Source of the DNA: Acetobacteraceae bacterium
GTDB taxonomy: Bacteria > Pseudomonadota > Alphaproteobacteria > Acetobacterales > Acetobacteraceae
Reading direction: 5' to 3'
Assembly: GCA_947475475.1 (NCBI GenBank)
Contig: CANJOG010000111.1
Location: 1 to 6,721 of the forward strand
DNA length: 6,721 bases
The translations under genes and the position numbers were made by a program. The stretch's first letter is position 1; every line of letters begins with the position of its first letter. This document shows positions 1 through 5,529 of the stretch, one piece after another. The notes beneath the pieces are model-generated. The model was not told where the DNA came from. It worked only from the letters and a program-made list of their open reading frames with translations, and did not search any database.

Positions 1-1527
1 CTGGACGGCTCCCCCGGCGGCCAGACCACCCAGGCCCCGCGCGACAATTGCGTCGCCAGCCTCCTCGCCGACGAAAACACCCGCCGCGCCGGCCCGCTGC
101 CGCCACCCGCCGTCCAGCAAATGACTGGCTGGGAAGACCTCAACCGCTACGGCGCCTGGAGCAACGCCCCGGAATATGGCTCCGTCTGGTACCCCAATGT
201 CGCCGCCGACTGGGTCCCCTATCGCGACGGCCACTGGGCCTACATTGCCCCCTGGGGCTGGACCTGGGTGGACGATGCGCCCTGGGGCTTCACCCCCTTC
301 CATTACGGCCGCTGGGCCCGCGTCGGCCCCCGCTGGGCCTGGATTCCCGTCGGCCCGCATGCCCAGGTTGGCGTCTTCCCGGCCTACGCCCCGGCCCTGG
401 TTAACTTTTATAACTACGATGGCTTCTCCACCGGACTCGCCATCGGCCTCACCGCCGGTAGCATCGGCTGGGTGCCGCTCGGCTTCGGCGAGCCCTATTA
501 CCCCTCCTTCCGCGCCAATGACCGTTGGTGGCGGCGGGTGAACGAGCCCTATTACGGCCGCAACATCCCGCCCCGCCGGGACCTGGGCTTTGAGCATTTC
601 TCCAATCGGGGAGCCGCAACTTTCGTTCCCACCGGCGCCTTCTCCGGCTCCCGTCCAATCCGCCAGTCGGCCCAGCCCTTTGACGCGAACAGGGTTTCGG
701 GCGGCCGCCCCACCGCCTTCCGCGCCCCGCTCCAGCCAACCCAGGCCACCGCCGGAATCAGCCCCTTCGCCGCCCGCCAAATGAACCTCGCCCCAGCCCC
801 CGCCGGCGCGCCACAACGCCAATCCGCCCCCGGCCCGGCCTTCCAGCCGCGCCCGTTCCAGCAGGTCCAGCAGCCCGGCGGGCCGCAACCTGGCAGCCAG
901 CAGCCGCAAAATATCGGCCGTCCGCAATTCCAAGGACAGCAACAGGCGCCTTTCCAACAGCAACAGCAGCAGGCGCCACAACAGATCCCCGGCCAGCGCC
1001 CGTTCCAGCCGCAACAGCAGATCGCGCCCGGCGCGCAGCCGGTCCCGCAGCAACGGCCATTCGAACCGCCTGTGTCGCAGCAAGCACCGCAACAACGCCC
1101 GTTCCAGCAGCAACAGCAGCCGATCGCACCCGTCCCGCAGCCTGTTCCGCAGCAGCGGCCGTTCGAACCACCTGTGTCGCAACAAGCGCCGCAACAGCGC
1201 CCGTTCCAGCAGCAGCAACAGATCGCGCCCGGCGCGCAGCCTGTCCCGCAGCAGCGGCCGTTCGAACCGCCTGTGTCGCAACAAGCGCCGCAACAGCGCC
1301 CGTTCCAGCAGCAGCAACAGATCGCGCCAGTGCCGCAGCAGCGCCCATTCGAGCAGCCCCGTCCCGCGTCCCCGCCGCCTCAGCTTCAGGCGCCGCAGGT
1401 CCAGGCGCCGCAGCCCTTCCAGCCGCCACCGCAAATGCAGCGCCCATCGCCGCCGCCCGCCGCCAGCCCGCCACCGCAGCAGCAACAGCAGCAGCAGCCC
1501 TTCCGCCGGCGCGACGAGCGCGGTTAG
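1..1527 (+). CDS. DUF6600 family protein with Pro/Gln-rich repeat tail (5' end outside window)
   Basis: The frame is open from base 1, so the gene begins upstream; the ATG at 121 is internal. About 508 residues are visible. Residues 41-119 carry the aromatic signature I associate with DUF6600: TGWEDLNRYGAW, WVPYRDGHWAY, GWTWVDDAPWGF, FHYGRWARVG and WAWIPVG. Then come YAPALVNF and GWVPLGFGEPYYP (about 128-170) and RWWRRVNEPYYG. Family members are secreted or envelope proteins, often with an N-terminal FecR-like region; that part would lie before the window. From about residue 250 the protein is nearly all Pro, Gln, Ala and Phe, with a tandem repeat and a charged end, RRRDERG. This tail is predicted to be disordered and extended. 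The biochemical role of the family is not known to me; a surface or periplasmic structural role is inference. Family call confident, function not. Confidence 0.85.
   Translation: MDGSPGGQTTQAPRDNCVASLLADENTRRAGPLPPPAVQQMTGWEDLNRYGAWSNAPEYGSVWYPNVAADWVPYRDGHWAYIAPWGWTWVDDAPWGFTPFHYGRWARVGPRWAWIPVGPHAQVGVFPAYAPALVNFYNYDGFSTGLAIGLTAGSIGWVPLGFGEPYYPSFRANDRWWRRVNEPYYGRNIPPRRDLGFEHFSNRGAATFVPTGAFSGSRPIRQSAQPFDANRVSGGRPTAFRAPLQPTQATAGISPFAARQMNLAPAPAGAPQRQSAPGPAFQPRPFQQVQQPGGPQPGSQQPQNIGRPQFQGQQQAPFQQQQQQAPQQIPGQRPFQPQQQIAPGAQPVPQQRPFEPPVSQQAPQQRPFQQQQQPIAPVPQPVPQQRPFEPPVSQQAPQQRPFQQQQQIAPGAQPVPQQRPFEPPVSQQAPQQRPFQQQQQIAPVPQQRPFEQPRPASPPPQLQAPQVQAPQPFQPPPQMQRPSPPPAASPPPQQQQQQQPFRRRDERG
1021..1359 (+). 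repeat. In-frame tandem repeat, 33-34 residues, three full units plus a partial one
   Basis: Full units run 1021-1122 (34 residues), 1123-1221 (33) and 1222-1320 (33); a shortened unit runs 1321-1359. Each full unit contains PVPQQRPFEPPVSQQAP followed by QQRPFQQQQQ. Bases 1141-1221 and 1240-1320 differ at only two positions, both silent. Units 1 and 3 differ at several third positions, apparently all silent. The core words QRPF and QQQ also occur before the array (about 985-1020), so the tail probably grew by repeated duplication. Confidence 0.9.
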
Positions 1528-1548
1528 GCAAGAGTTAAAATCCCGCAG

Positions 1549-1574
1549 GCTCCGGCGCTTCCCAGCGTCGGAGC
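1549..1574 (+). terminator. Terminator-like hairpin after the DUF6600 gene
   Basis: Arms GCTCCGGCGCT (1549-1559) and AGCGTCGGAGC (1564-1574) pair over 11 positions with one G-U wobble and a 4-base loop (TCCC). It starts 21 bases after the stop codon, where an intrinsic terminator is expected. No T-run follows (the next bases are ACGTGCGTTC), so it may be a 3'-end stabiliser or a weak or Rho-assisted terminator. Confidence 0.45.
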
Positions 1575-1742
1575 ACGTGCGTTCAGCGATCGGTGCGAAC
1601 GCAAAGATCGCCGGCTATGGCAATGAAAATGCCAAATCCCGGACCGTTTTCCGCCGCAATCCCGCCACGAGTGCAGCGCCTAATGCCCCCTGTGACGAGA
1701 CCGGCGGCGCGCAGTGCGCCACCGGATCTCCCGCAGAAAAGC

Positions 1743-1749
1743 GAGGCAG
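1743..1749 (+). promoter_or_regulatory. Ribosome binding site that sets the start at 1754
   Basis: GAGGCAG has a GAGG core at 1743-1746, 7 bases before the ATG at 1754. That ATG opens directly into a signal peptide. This decides between 1754 and the upstream in-frame GTG at 1577. Confidence 0.65.
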
Positions 1750-1753
1750 TCTC

Positions 1754-2143
1754 ATGACCGGCATTTCACGACTTCTGATCGCAGCCCCGGTGCTCGCGGC
1801 GATGGCCGTGGCTCCGGCAGTGGCAAAGGCCGACTGGCATGGCCGTGGCGGCTATGGCGGGGGCGGCTATGGCGGCGGTTACGGCGGCTATCACCAGCAG
1901 GCGCAACGCGCCTATTACCCGCAATACCGCCATGGCGGCGGCGGAAACTGGGCCGGTGCCGCACTCGCGGCCGGCATTATCGGTCTGGGCGTGGGCGCCA
2001 TCGTCGCCAATTCGCAGCCCGCTTATGCCTATCCGCCGGCTTACTATGCGGCGCCCACCTACTATGCCCCACCGCCCGCCTATTACGCCCCGCCGCCGGT
2101 CTATGTGGCGCCTGGCTACTACCCGGCCTATCCGCGCTACTGA
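1754..2143 (+). CDS. Small secreted Gly/Tyr/Pro-rich hypothetical protein
   Basis: A 129-residue protein whose function I do not recognise. Residues 1-26 form a signal peptide: TGISR, a hydrophobic run, then AVAKA with probable cleavage before D27. Residues 28-45 are a Gly/Tyr repeat built from GGYGG words (DNA repeat 1847-1891). Residues 67-86 (WAGAALAAGIIGLGVGAIVA) are a hydrophobic Gly/Ala segment with small residues regularly spaced, able to cross or pack in a membrane. The rest is Ala/Tyr/Pro repeats (YYAPPPAYYAPPP) ending in YPRY. Similar short secreted proteins with a Gly-rich helix and a YYAPP tail are common in alphaproteobacteria and are usually unnamed. An envelope-associated role is inference. 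It appears to be a single gene with its own spacer on both sides. Tyr and Pro richness suggests a surface or matrix protein, but nothing shows a partner or reaction. Confidence 0.8.
   Translation: MTGISRLLIAAPVLAAMAVAPAVAKADWHGRGGYGGGGYGGGYGGYHQQAQRAYYPQYRHGGGGNWAGAALAAGIIGLGVGAIVANSQPAYAYPPAYYAAPTYYAPPPAYYAPPPVYVAPGYYPAYPRY
1847..1891 (+). repeat. GGCGGCTAT-type short tandem repeat inside the small secreted gene
   Basis: Four degenerate copies of GGCGGCTAT/GGCGGTTAC encode GGYGG words. Copy number could vary by slippage, and the reading frame is kept when whole codons are gained or lost. Confidence 0.7.
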
Positions 2144-2172
2144 CCAACCGCGCGGCGCGCACAGCACGCGTC

Positions 2173-2186
2173 TTGATTTAGATCAC
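2173..2186 (+). promoter_or_regulatory. FNR/FixK/Anr-type regulator binding site upstream of the propeller gene
   Basis: TTGATTTAGATCAC matches the FNR-family consensus TTGAT-N4-ATCAA at 9 of 10 specified positions. Its centre is 2179.5. A weak -10-like TAGATC lies at 2208-2213, which would put the transcription start near 2220. The site would then be centred about 40 bases upstream, close to the -41.5 spacing of class II FNR-activated promoters. The site match is direct; the promoter geometry and the oxygen response are inference. Confidence 0.5.
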
Positions 2187-2227
2187 GCCGGCCCTCCCGA
2201 TCCATGCTAGATCGAGGTGGCCGGCGT
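2185..2227 (+). terminator. Imperfect hairpin with T-rich 3' flank, possible terminator of the small secreted gene
   Basis: Outer arms ACGCCGGCC (2185-2193) and GGCCGGCGT (2219-2227) pair perfectly over 9 bases. Inside an internal loop, CGATC (2198-2202) pairs with GATCG (2210-2214) around a 7-base loop. The bases that follow include TTGATGTTT (2227-2235), a loose T-tract. It lies 41 bases after the stop at 2143. It overlaps the proposed promoter of the next gene, so one stretch may end one transcript and start the next. Confidence 0.4.
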
Positions 2228-2240
2228 TGATGTTTCACGA

Positions 2241-2263
2241 CAAGGGTACTCTTCAAGCCCTTG
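2241..2263 (+). other. Small hairpin in the probable leader of the propeller gene
   Basis: CAAGGG (2241-2246) and CCCTTG (2258-2263) are perfect complements separated by 11 bases. They lie between the proposed transcription start and the start codon at 2317. The structure is modest and may be chance; no known riboswitch pattern is seen. Confidence 0.25.
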
Positions 2264-2316
2264 AGTCAGCGTCCTATTATGCCGGCCCGCATCGCGCTTT
2301 TCGTCGGGAGTTCCCC

Positions 2317-3267
2317 ATGCGCCGGCCCCTCCGCCTCACTCTCCTCCTCGCTGGTCTCCTCGGTGCCGGCATCAGTGCCGCCCGCGCCGCAGACGTCGTG
2401 GTCGTGCTCAATTCCGGCGATGCCGACATGACCATTCTCGACCGCGCGACCATGACGGAAATCCGCCGCCAGCCGGCGCTGCGCGAGCCGCATCACTGGA
2501 CGCTGACGCCCGATGGCCGCGAACTCATCGTCGGCGACACGGTCGGCAATGCGCTGATCTTCCTCAATCCCGCCACGGGCGAAATTCTCCGCCGGCTGCC
2601 GATCGTCGATCCCTACCAGCTCGGCTTCTCGCCGGATGGGAAGATGCTCGTTGTCAATGCCCTCGCGCGCAACCAGGTCGATGTCTATGAAGCTGGCACC
2701 TACAAGCTTCTCAAACGCTTCCCGCTGAAGTCGATGCCGAGCCACCTGGTCTATTCGCCGGATTCCTCCCGCGTTTTCATCACCCTGCAAGGCTCCAACA
2801 AGCTGGCCGCCATCGACCTGCGCAAGATGGACGTGCTGTGGAACGAGAAAGTGGGCGACACACCGGCCGGCGTGGTCTGGCAGAATGGCAAATTGATCGT
2901 CGCCAATATGGGCAGCGATGACCTCTCAATCGTCGATCCTGCCACCGGCGCGGTCACCCGCCGCATCAAGGTGGGCAAGGGCACGCACCAGCTTTTCCTC
3001 TCGCCCGACAAGAAGATCCTCTACGTCAACAGCCGCATTTCAAACACGACGACGGCGCTCGACGCTAATTCTCTGGCCGTGATCCGCGAATACAAAGTGC
3101 CCGGCGGGCCGGATGACATCGACTTCGCGCCCGATGGCAAGCTCTGGATTACCCAGCGCTTCGCCGCCAAGGTCGCCGTGCTCGACCCGGCGACCGGCGC
3201 GGTGCAGAGCATCGGTGTCGGCCGCTCCCCGCACGGTATCTATCTCTCGCGCGGCACAAGACCCTGA
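2317..3267 (+). CDS. Secreted YVTN/YncE-like beta-propeller protein
   Basis: A 316-residue protein. The ATG at 2317 is preferred over the TTG at 2227 because GGGAG (2306-2310) sits 6 bases ahead and a signal peptide follows at once (MRRPLRLTLLLAGLL, cleavage after ARA at about residue 24). The mature part is a chain of about seven 40-residue beta-sheet repeats. These are marked by TPDG (64), SPDG (105), SPDS (147), SPDK (229) and APDG (271), and by DPATG or NPATG turns (84, 207, 290). This is typical of YVTN-repeat/YncE-like seven-bladed propellers, the fold also seen in the d1 domain of cytochrome cd1. There is no CXXCH, so no covalent heme is predicted and it is not itself a cytochrome. Location is probably periplasmic. 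Such propellers bind proteins, DNA or cofactors, and the ligand here cannot be read from sequence. It is the first gene of a likely pair with the hydroxylase and sits behind an FNR-type box. Confidence 0.85.
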   Translation: MRRPLRLTLLLAGLLGAGISAARAADVVVVLNSGDADMTILDRATMTEIRRQPALREPHHWTLTPDGRELIVGDTVGNALIFLNPATGEILRRLPIVDPYQLGFSPDGKMLVVNALARNQVDVYEAGTYKLLKRFPLKSMPSHLVYSPDSSRVFITLQGSNKLAAIDLRKMDVLWNEKVGDTPAGVVWQNGKLIVANMGSDDLSIVDPATGAVTRRIKVGKGTHQLFLSPDKKILYVNSRISNTTTALDANSLAVIREYKVPGGPDDIDFAPDGKLWITQRFAAKVAVLDPATGAVQSIGVGRSPHGIYLSRGTRP

Positions 3268-3282
3268 TCCTAGGATAGCGCG

Positions 3283-4224
3283 ATGTTCGAGCTGATCGAC
3301 CAGACCGCCGACTGGCTGCACGCTACGCTGGTGATCCCGGCGCTCTGGCATCTTGGTCTGATGGCATATGAGGAAATCGCCTATAACTGGGCGATCTTCG
3401 CCACCTATGGCGCGGCCCAGGTGCTGCTCGCGCTGCTGGTCTGCCGACCGCTTGAGATGGCCTTCCCGCTGGAACGCTGGACGGATCGCAAGCCGGTGCG
3501 GGTGGATATTTTCTACACCGTGATCACCCGTGTCGGCGTGCTGCCGCTGGTCACTTTCGTGCTGTTCTACCAGGTGCAGGTCTTCATCCATGGCGCGCTC
3601 GCCGATAACGACATGGTGCCGCTGACACTGGACAGCGTCTTCCCGTCGCTGATCGAATTGCCGGTGCTGACTTTCGTTCTCTACATCATCATTCTCGATT
3701 TCTCGGATTACTGGCGCCACCGCCTCTCGCATCGCTTCGGCTGGTGGTACGCGCTGCATGCCGTGCATCACGCCCAGCGGCGCATGACTTTCTGGTCGGA
3801 TGACCGCAATCACGTGCTCGATGACGTGATCGCCTATGTCTGGTTCACCATCGTGGCGCTGATCGTCGGCATCCCGCCGCTGCAATTCCCGATGCTGATG
3901 CTCGTCCTTGGCCTGTTGGCGAGCCTTGCCCATATCAATGCGCGAATTGGCTTTGGCCCGCTGCGCTACCTGCTGGTGGCGCCCTCCTTCCACCGCGCCC
4001 ATCACGGCGTGCTGGCGGCCGGGCAGCATAGCTGCAATTACGGCGTGCTGTTTCCCTGGTGGGATGTGATGTTCCGCACGGCCGATTTTCAGCGCATCGC
4101 CCCAATCACGGGCGACCTGCAATCGGAGGAAGATTACGCAACCGGCAGCTTCATCGCTCAACAACGCGCCGGCTTCCGCGGCCTGATACGGGCGCTGCGC
4201 CCGTCATCGCCCATTACGCAATAA
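3283..4224 (+). CDS. Fatty acid hydroxylase / sterol desaturase family membrane protein
   Basis: A 313-residue integral membrane protein starting at ATG 3283, with AGGA (3272-3275) 7 bases ahead. It begins 15 bases after the propeller stop, so the two are probably cotranscribed. The family's di-iron histidine clusters are all present: HRLSH (146-150), HAVHH (159-163) and HRAHH (237-241). Hydrophobic stretches lie at about 37-54, 76-100, 126-140 and 184-217, with the clusters on one side of the membrane. Members use O2 and electrons to hydroxylate or desaturate lipids (sterols, fatty acids, carotenoids, hopanoid or ornithine lipids). The substrate cannot be assigned here. The N-terminal 30 residues and the Ser/Pro-rich C-terminus carry no known motif. 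The family call is strong; activity is inferred from complete metal ligands. Confidence 0.9.
   Translation: MFELIDQTADWLHATLVIPALWHLGLMAYEEIAYNWAIFATYGAAQVLLALLVCRPLEMAFPLERWTDRKPVRVDIFYTVITRVGVLPLVTFVLFYQVQVFIHGALADNDMVPLTLDSVFPSLIELPVLTFVLYIIILDFSDYWRHRLSHRFGWWYALHAVHHAQRRMTFWSDDRNHVLDDVIAYVWFTIVALIVGIPPLQFPMLMLVLGLLASLAHINARIGFGPLRYLLVAPSFHRAHHGVLAAGQHSCNYGVLFPWWDVMFRTADFQRIAPITGDLQSEEDYATGSFIAQQRAGFRGLIRALRPSSPITQ
4188..4204. other. Perfect GC-rich palindrome at the convergent gene ends
   Basis: ACGGGCGCTGCGCCCGT is symmetric around base 4196 and would fold as a 6-base-pair stem with a 5-base loop. It lies in the last codons of the hydroxylase gene, 23 bases past the kinase stop on the other strand. 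It could act as a 3'-end structure for the minus-strand transcript. No T-run follows on either strand. Confidence 0.3.
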
Positions 4225-4226
4225 GG

Positions 4227-5387
4227 TCAGCGCCCAGGCGCGGTCCAGGCCTCCGCGCCGCTGCTGCTGAAATCGACGCCACTGGCGGTGCCGCCCGCCT
4301 CGTTCAGCGCCCGCAACACGGCGAGACGGCGTTCGGGCGGGACGATGAACATCATGAACCCGCCACCGCCGGCACCCGACACCTTGCCGCCGATGGCACC
4401 CTTGCGCATCGCCAGCTCGTGCAACTGCTCGATCCGGTCGCTGCTGACCCCCGCCGCAGTGCGCTTCTTTGCCGCCCAAGAGCGGCCGAGGATGCGCGCC
4501 ATGTCATCAACCTGGCCTTGCAGCAGTGCCTGCTTCATCTCCACCGCATCGGCCTTCAGATGATGCATATTCTCCAGCGCCTCGCCGCTCGGCTCTTCCA
4601 TGCCGCGCTGCTGCTGGATGATGATCGCCTCCGAACTGCGCGAGACGCCGGTGAAACAGATCACCATCGAACTTTGCAGCTCATTGATCACATCGCGATG
4701 CACGCGCAGCGGATTGACTATCACGCGGTCGCCCGGAAGGAATTCGATGAAATTCATGCCCCCGAAAGCCGCCGCGTATTGATCCTGCTTGCCGCCGGCC
4801 AGGGCCAGTTCCAGCCGTTCGATCTCATAGGCCATATGCGCCACGTCATAGGGGCCGAGTGGCAGGCCGAGCAGATGGCGGAAGCCCTCCACCAGCGCCA
4901 CGCCGAGTGCGGATGACGAGCCAAGCCCCGATCCGGCCGGCGCATCGACATGGCTGATGATGCGCATCGGGATTGGCTTACCGCCGGCGAATTGCCGGAT
5001 CATGCGGGAATAGACACCGGAATGGAGTTGCAGCCGCGCCCCGGCAATCGCATCGAGGTCTGGATCGAAGACCTCCTCATTCTCCAGATCCTCGGCGCAG
5101 AAATGCACGCGCCCATCCGGCGAAGGTGCAAAGGTGGCGATGGCATAGCGGTCGATCGTGGCATTCAGCACCGCGCCGCCAAAGCGGTCGCAATAGGGGC
5201 TGAGATCGGTGCCGCCCCCTGCCAGGCCAAGCCTCAGCGGCGCGCGCGCGCGGATCGTCGCCGCGATTCCGGTTTCGGGACTCAGGGGCACGCCGGCAGC
5301 GAAAGCTGGTTTGATCAAGATCGGCTCCAGACAGGCAGGGGCGCAGTTTGCCGCCTGATGATGAACAGACGGCAAACGCTCGGTCAA
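4227..5387 (-). CDS. hddA: GHMP family sugar kinase, D-glycero-D-manno-heptose 7-phosphate kinase type
   Basis: A 386-residue protein if started at the TTG at 5387. All GHMP kinase motifs are present: ARAPLRLGLAGGGTD (47-61), the phosphate-binding PAGSGLGSSSALG (150-162) and the C-terminal GGKVSGAGGGGF (333-344). KQDQYAAAFGG (200-210) and VDFSSSGAEAW (371-381) are features I associate with HddA. HddA phosphorylates D-glycero-D-manno-heptose 7-phosphate to the 1,7-bisphosphate in the cytoplasm, a step towards GDP-heptose for capsule, LPS or S-layer glycans. No ATG lies near the N-terminus. TTG 5387 has GGAG and AGG ahead (5390-5396). TTG 5318 has GGAG (5325-5328) 6 bases ahead and gives 363 residues. 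GTG 5291 gives 354, nearer the usual length of about 340. It follows a glycosyltransferase gene on the same strand. A kinase for another sugar phosphate cannot be excluded. Confidence 0.8.
   Translation of the reverse strand: MTERLPSVHHQAANCAPACLEPILIKPAFAAGVPLSPETGIAATIRARAPLRLGLAGGGTDLSPYCDRFGGAVLNATIDRYAIATFAPSPDGRVHFCAEDLENEEVFDPDLDAIAGARLQLHSGVYSRMIRQFAGGKPIPMRIISHVDAPAGSGLGSSSALGVALVEGFRHLLGLPLGPYDVAHMAYEIERLELALAGGKQDQYAAAFGGMNFIEFLPGDRVIVNPLRVHRDVINELQSSMVICFTGVSRSSEAIIIQQQRGMEEPSGEALENMHHLKADAVEMKQALLQGQVDDMARILGRSWAAKKRTAAGVSSDRIEQLHELAMRKGAIGGKVSGAGGGGFMMFIVPPERRLAVLRALNEAGGTASGVDFSSSGAEAWTAPGR
4237..4259. other. Inverted repeat just past the hydroxylase stop, inside the kinase 3' end
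   Basis: GGCGCGG (4237-4243) and CCGCGCC (4253-4259) are perfect complements with 9 bases between. It starts 13 bases after the hydroxylase stop, so it could end the plus-strand transcript, but there is no T-tract. GC-rich coding sequence makes such pairs by chance. Confidence 0.25.
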
Positions 5388-5529
5388 ACCTACTCCGGAC
5401 TTCGCAATCCGGTGAGCAGAATCAACGGCTGGAGCGTGATGAGTTTGGGTTCAAACTCACCACGCTCCCGCATTGTTGGTTGAGCGGACGATTCAGACCT
5501 CCGGTGATTCCACCTGCTGTCATCGTGCG
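5388..5529 (-). other. Structured 142-base spacer between glycosyltransferase and heptose kinase genes
   Basis: The spacer is dominated by the hairpin at 5431-5468. Around it, GAATCAACGG (5419-5428) and CCGGTGATTC (5501-5510) are inverted copies matching at 9 of 10 positions. The word TCCGGTGA appears twice (5408-5415 and 5500-5507). I found no good promoter for the kinase gene. The overall look is that of a dispersed intergenic repeat or an mRNA processing element, but only one copy is in the window. Confidence 0.45.
5431..5468 (-). terminator. 16-base-pair hairpin downstream of the glycosyltransferase gene
   Basis: Read on the minus strand, GGAGCGTGGTGAGTTT, loop GAACCC, AAACTCATCACGCTCC. 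All 16 positions pair, one as G-U. On the plus strand the same position would be an A-C mismatch, so the structure favours minus-strand RNA. It begins 62 bases past the glycosyltransferase stop. No T-run follows (AGCCGTTGATTC), so it may be a partial terminator, an RNA stabiliser or a REP-like repeat rather than a classic intrinsic terminator. Confidence 0.45.

Larger units (their letters stand above)
1528..1753. other. Intergenic spacer between DUF6600 gene and small secreted protein gene
   Basis: This 226-base spacer holds the hairpin at 1549-1574, and just after it an inverted repeat TGCGTTC (1578-1584) / GAACGCA (1597-1603) with 12 bases between. The frame that continues into the next gene is open from a GTG at 1577. 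However, its first 59 residues look like translated spacer, and a signal peptide begins only at the ATG at 1754. No convincing -35/-10 pair was found. The promoter of the small gene should lie somewhere in 1604-1740. Confidence 0.5.

Noticed and set aside
758..1531. 257-codon open frame on the minus strand, Ala/Arg/Val-rich
   Set aside because: It is the antisense of the Pro/Gln repeat tail, and its composition is what GC-rich CAG/CCG codons give in reverse. No domain, and the plus-strand frame carries the DUF6600 signature.
1536..1541. TAAAAT, a 5 of 6 match to a -10 hexamer just after the DUF6600 stop
   Set aside because: No acceptable -35 at the right distance, and the terminator-like hairpin would lie directly in the leader.
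1577..1753. GTG start giving a 59-residue N-terminal extension to the small secreted protein
   Set aside because: The extension reads like translated spacer and would bury the signal peptide; a good ribosome site precedes the ATG at 1754.
2227..2316. TTG start giving a 30-residue extension to the propeller protein
   Set aside because: It would place the signal peptide internally; GGAG and the ATG at 2317 explain the start better.
2317..3267. Cytochrome cd1 or NirN-like heme protein
   Set aside because: No CXXCH motif and no N-terminal cytochrome domain; only the propeller repeats are shared.
3040..4164. 374-codon open frame on the minus strand, His/Gln/Arg-rich
   Set aside because: It lies antisense to the hydroxylase gene, whose three histidine clusters show the true frame. 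The composition is typical of a shadow frame with no recognisable fold.
4059..4916. 285-codon open frame on the plus strand
   Set aside because: It overlaps the hydroxylase end and the heptose kinase in antisense. The kinase motifs on the minus strand are unmistakable.
5311..5324. Second FNR-like match, TTGATCAAGATCGG
   Set aside because: Only 8 of 10 positions fit and it lies within or at the start of the kinase coding region with no suitable promoter geometry. It would matter only if the kinase starts at GTG 5291.
4950..5483. 177-codon open frame on the plus strand covering the kinase N-terminus and spacer
   Set aside because: It runs antisense to conserved kinase motif 1 and through the hairpin spacer; no motif or ribosome site supports it.
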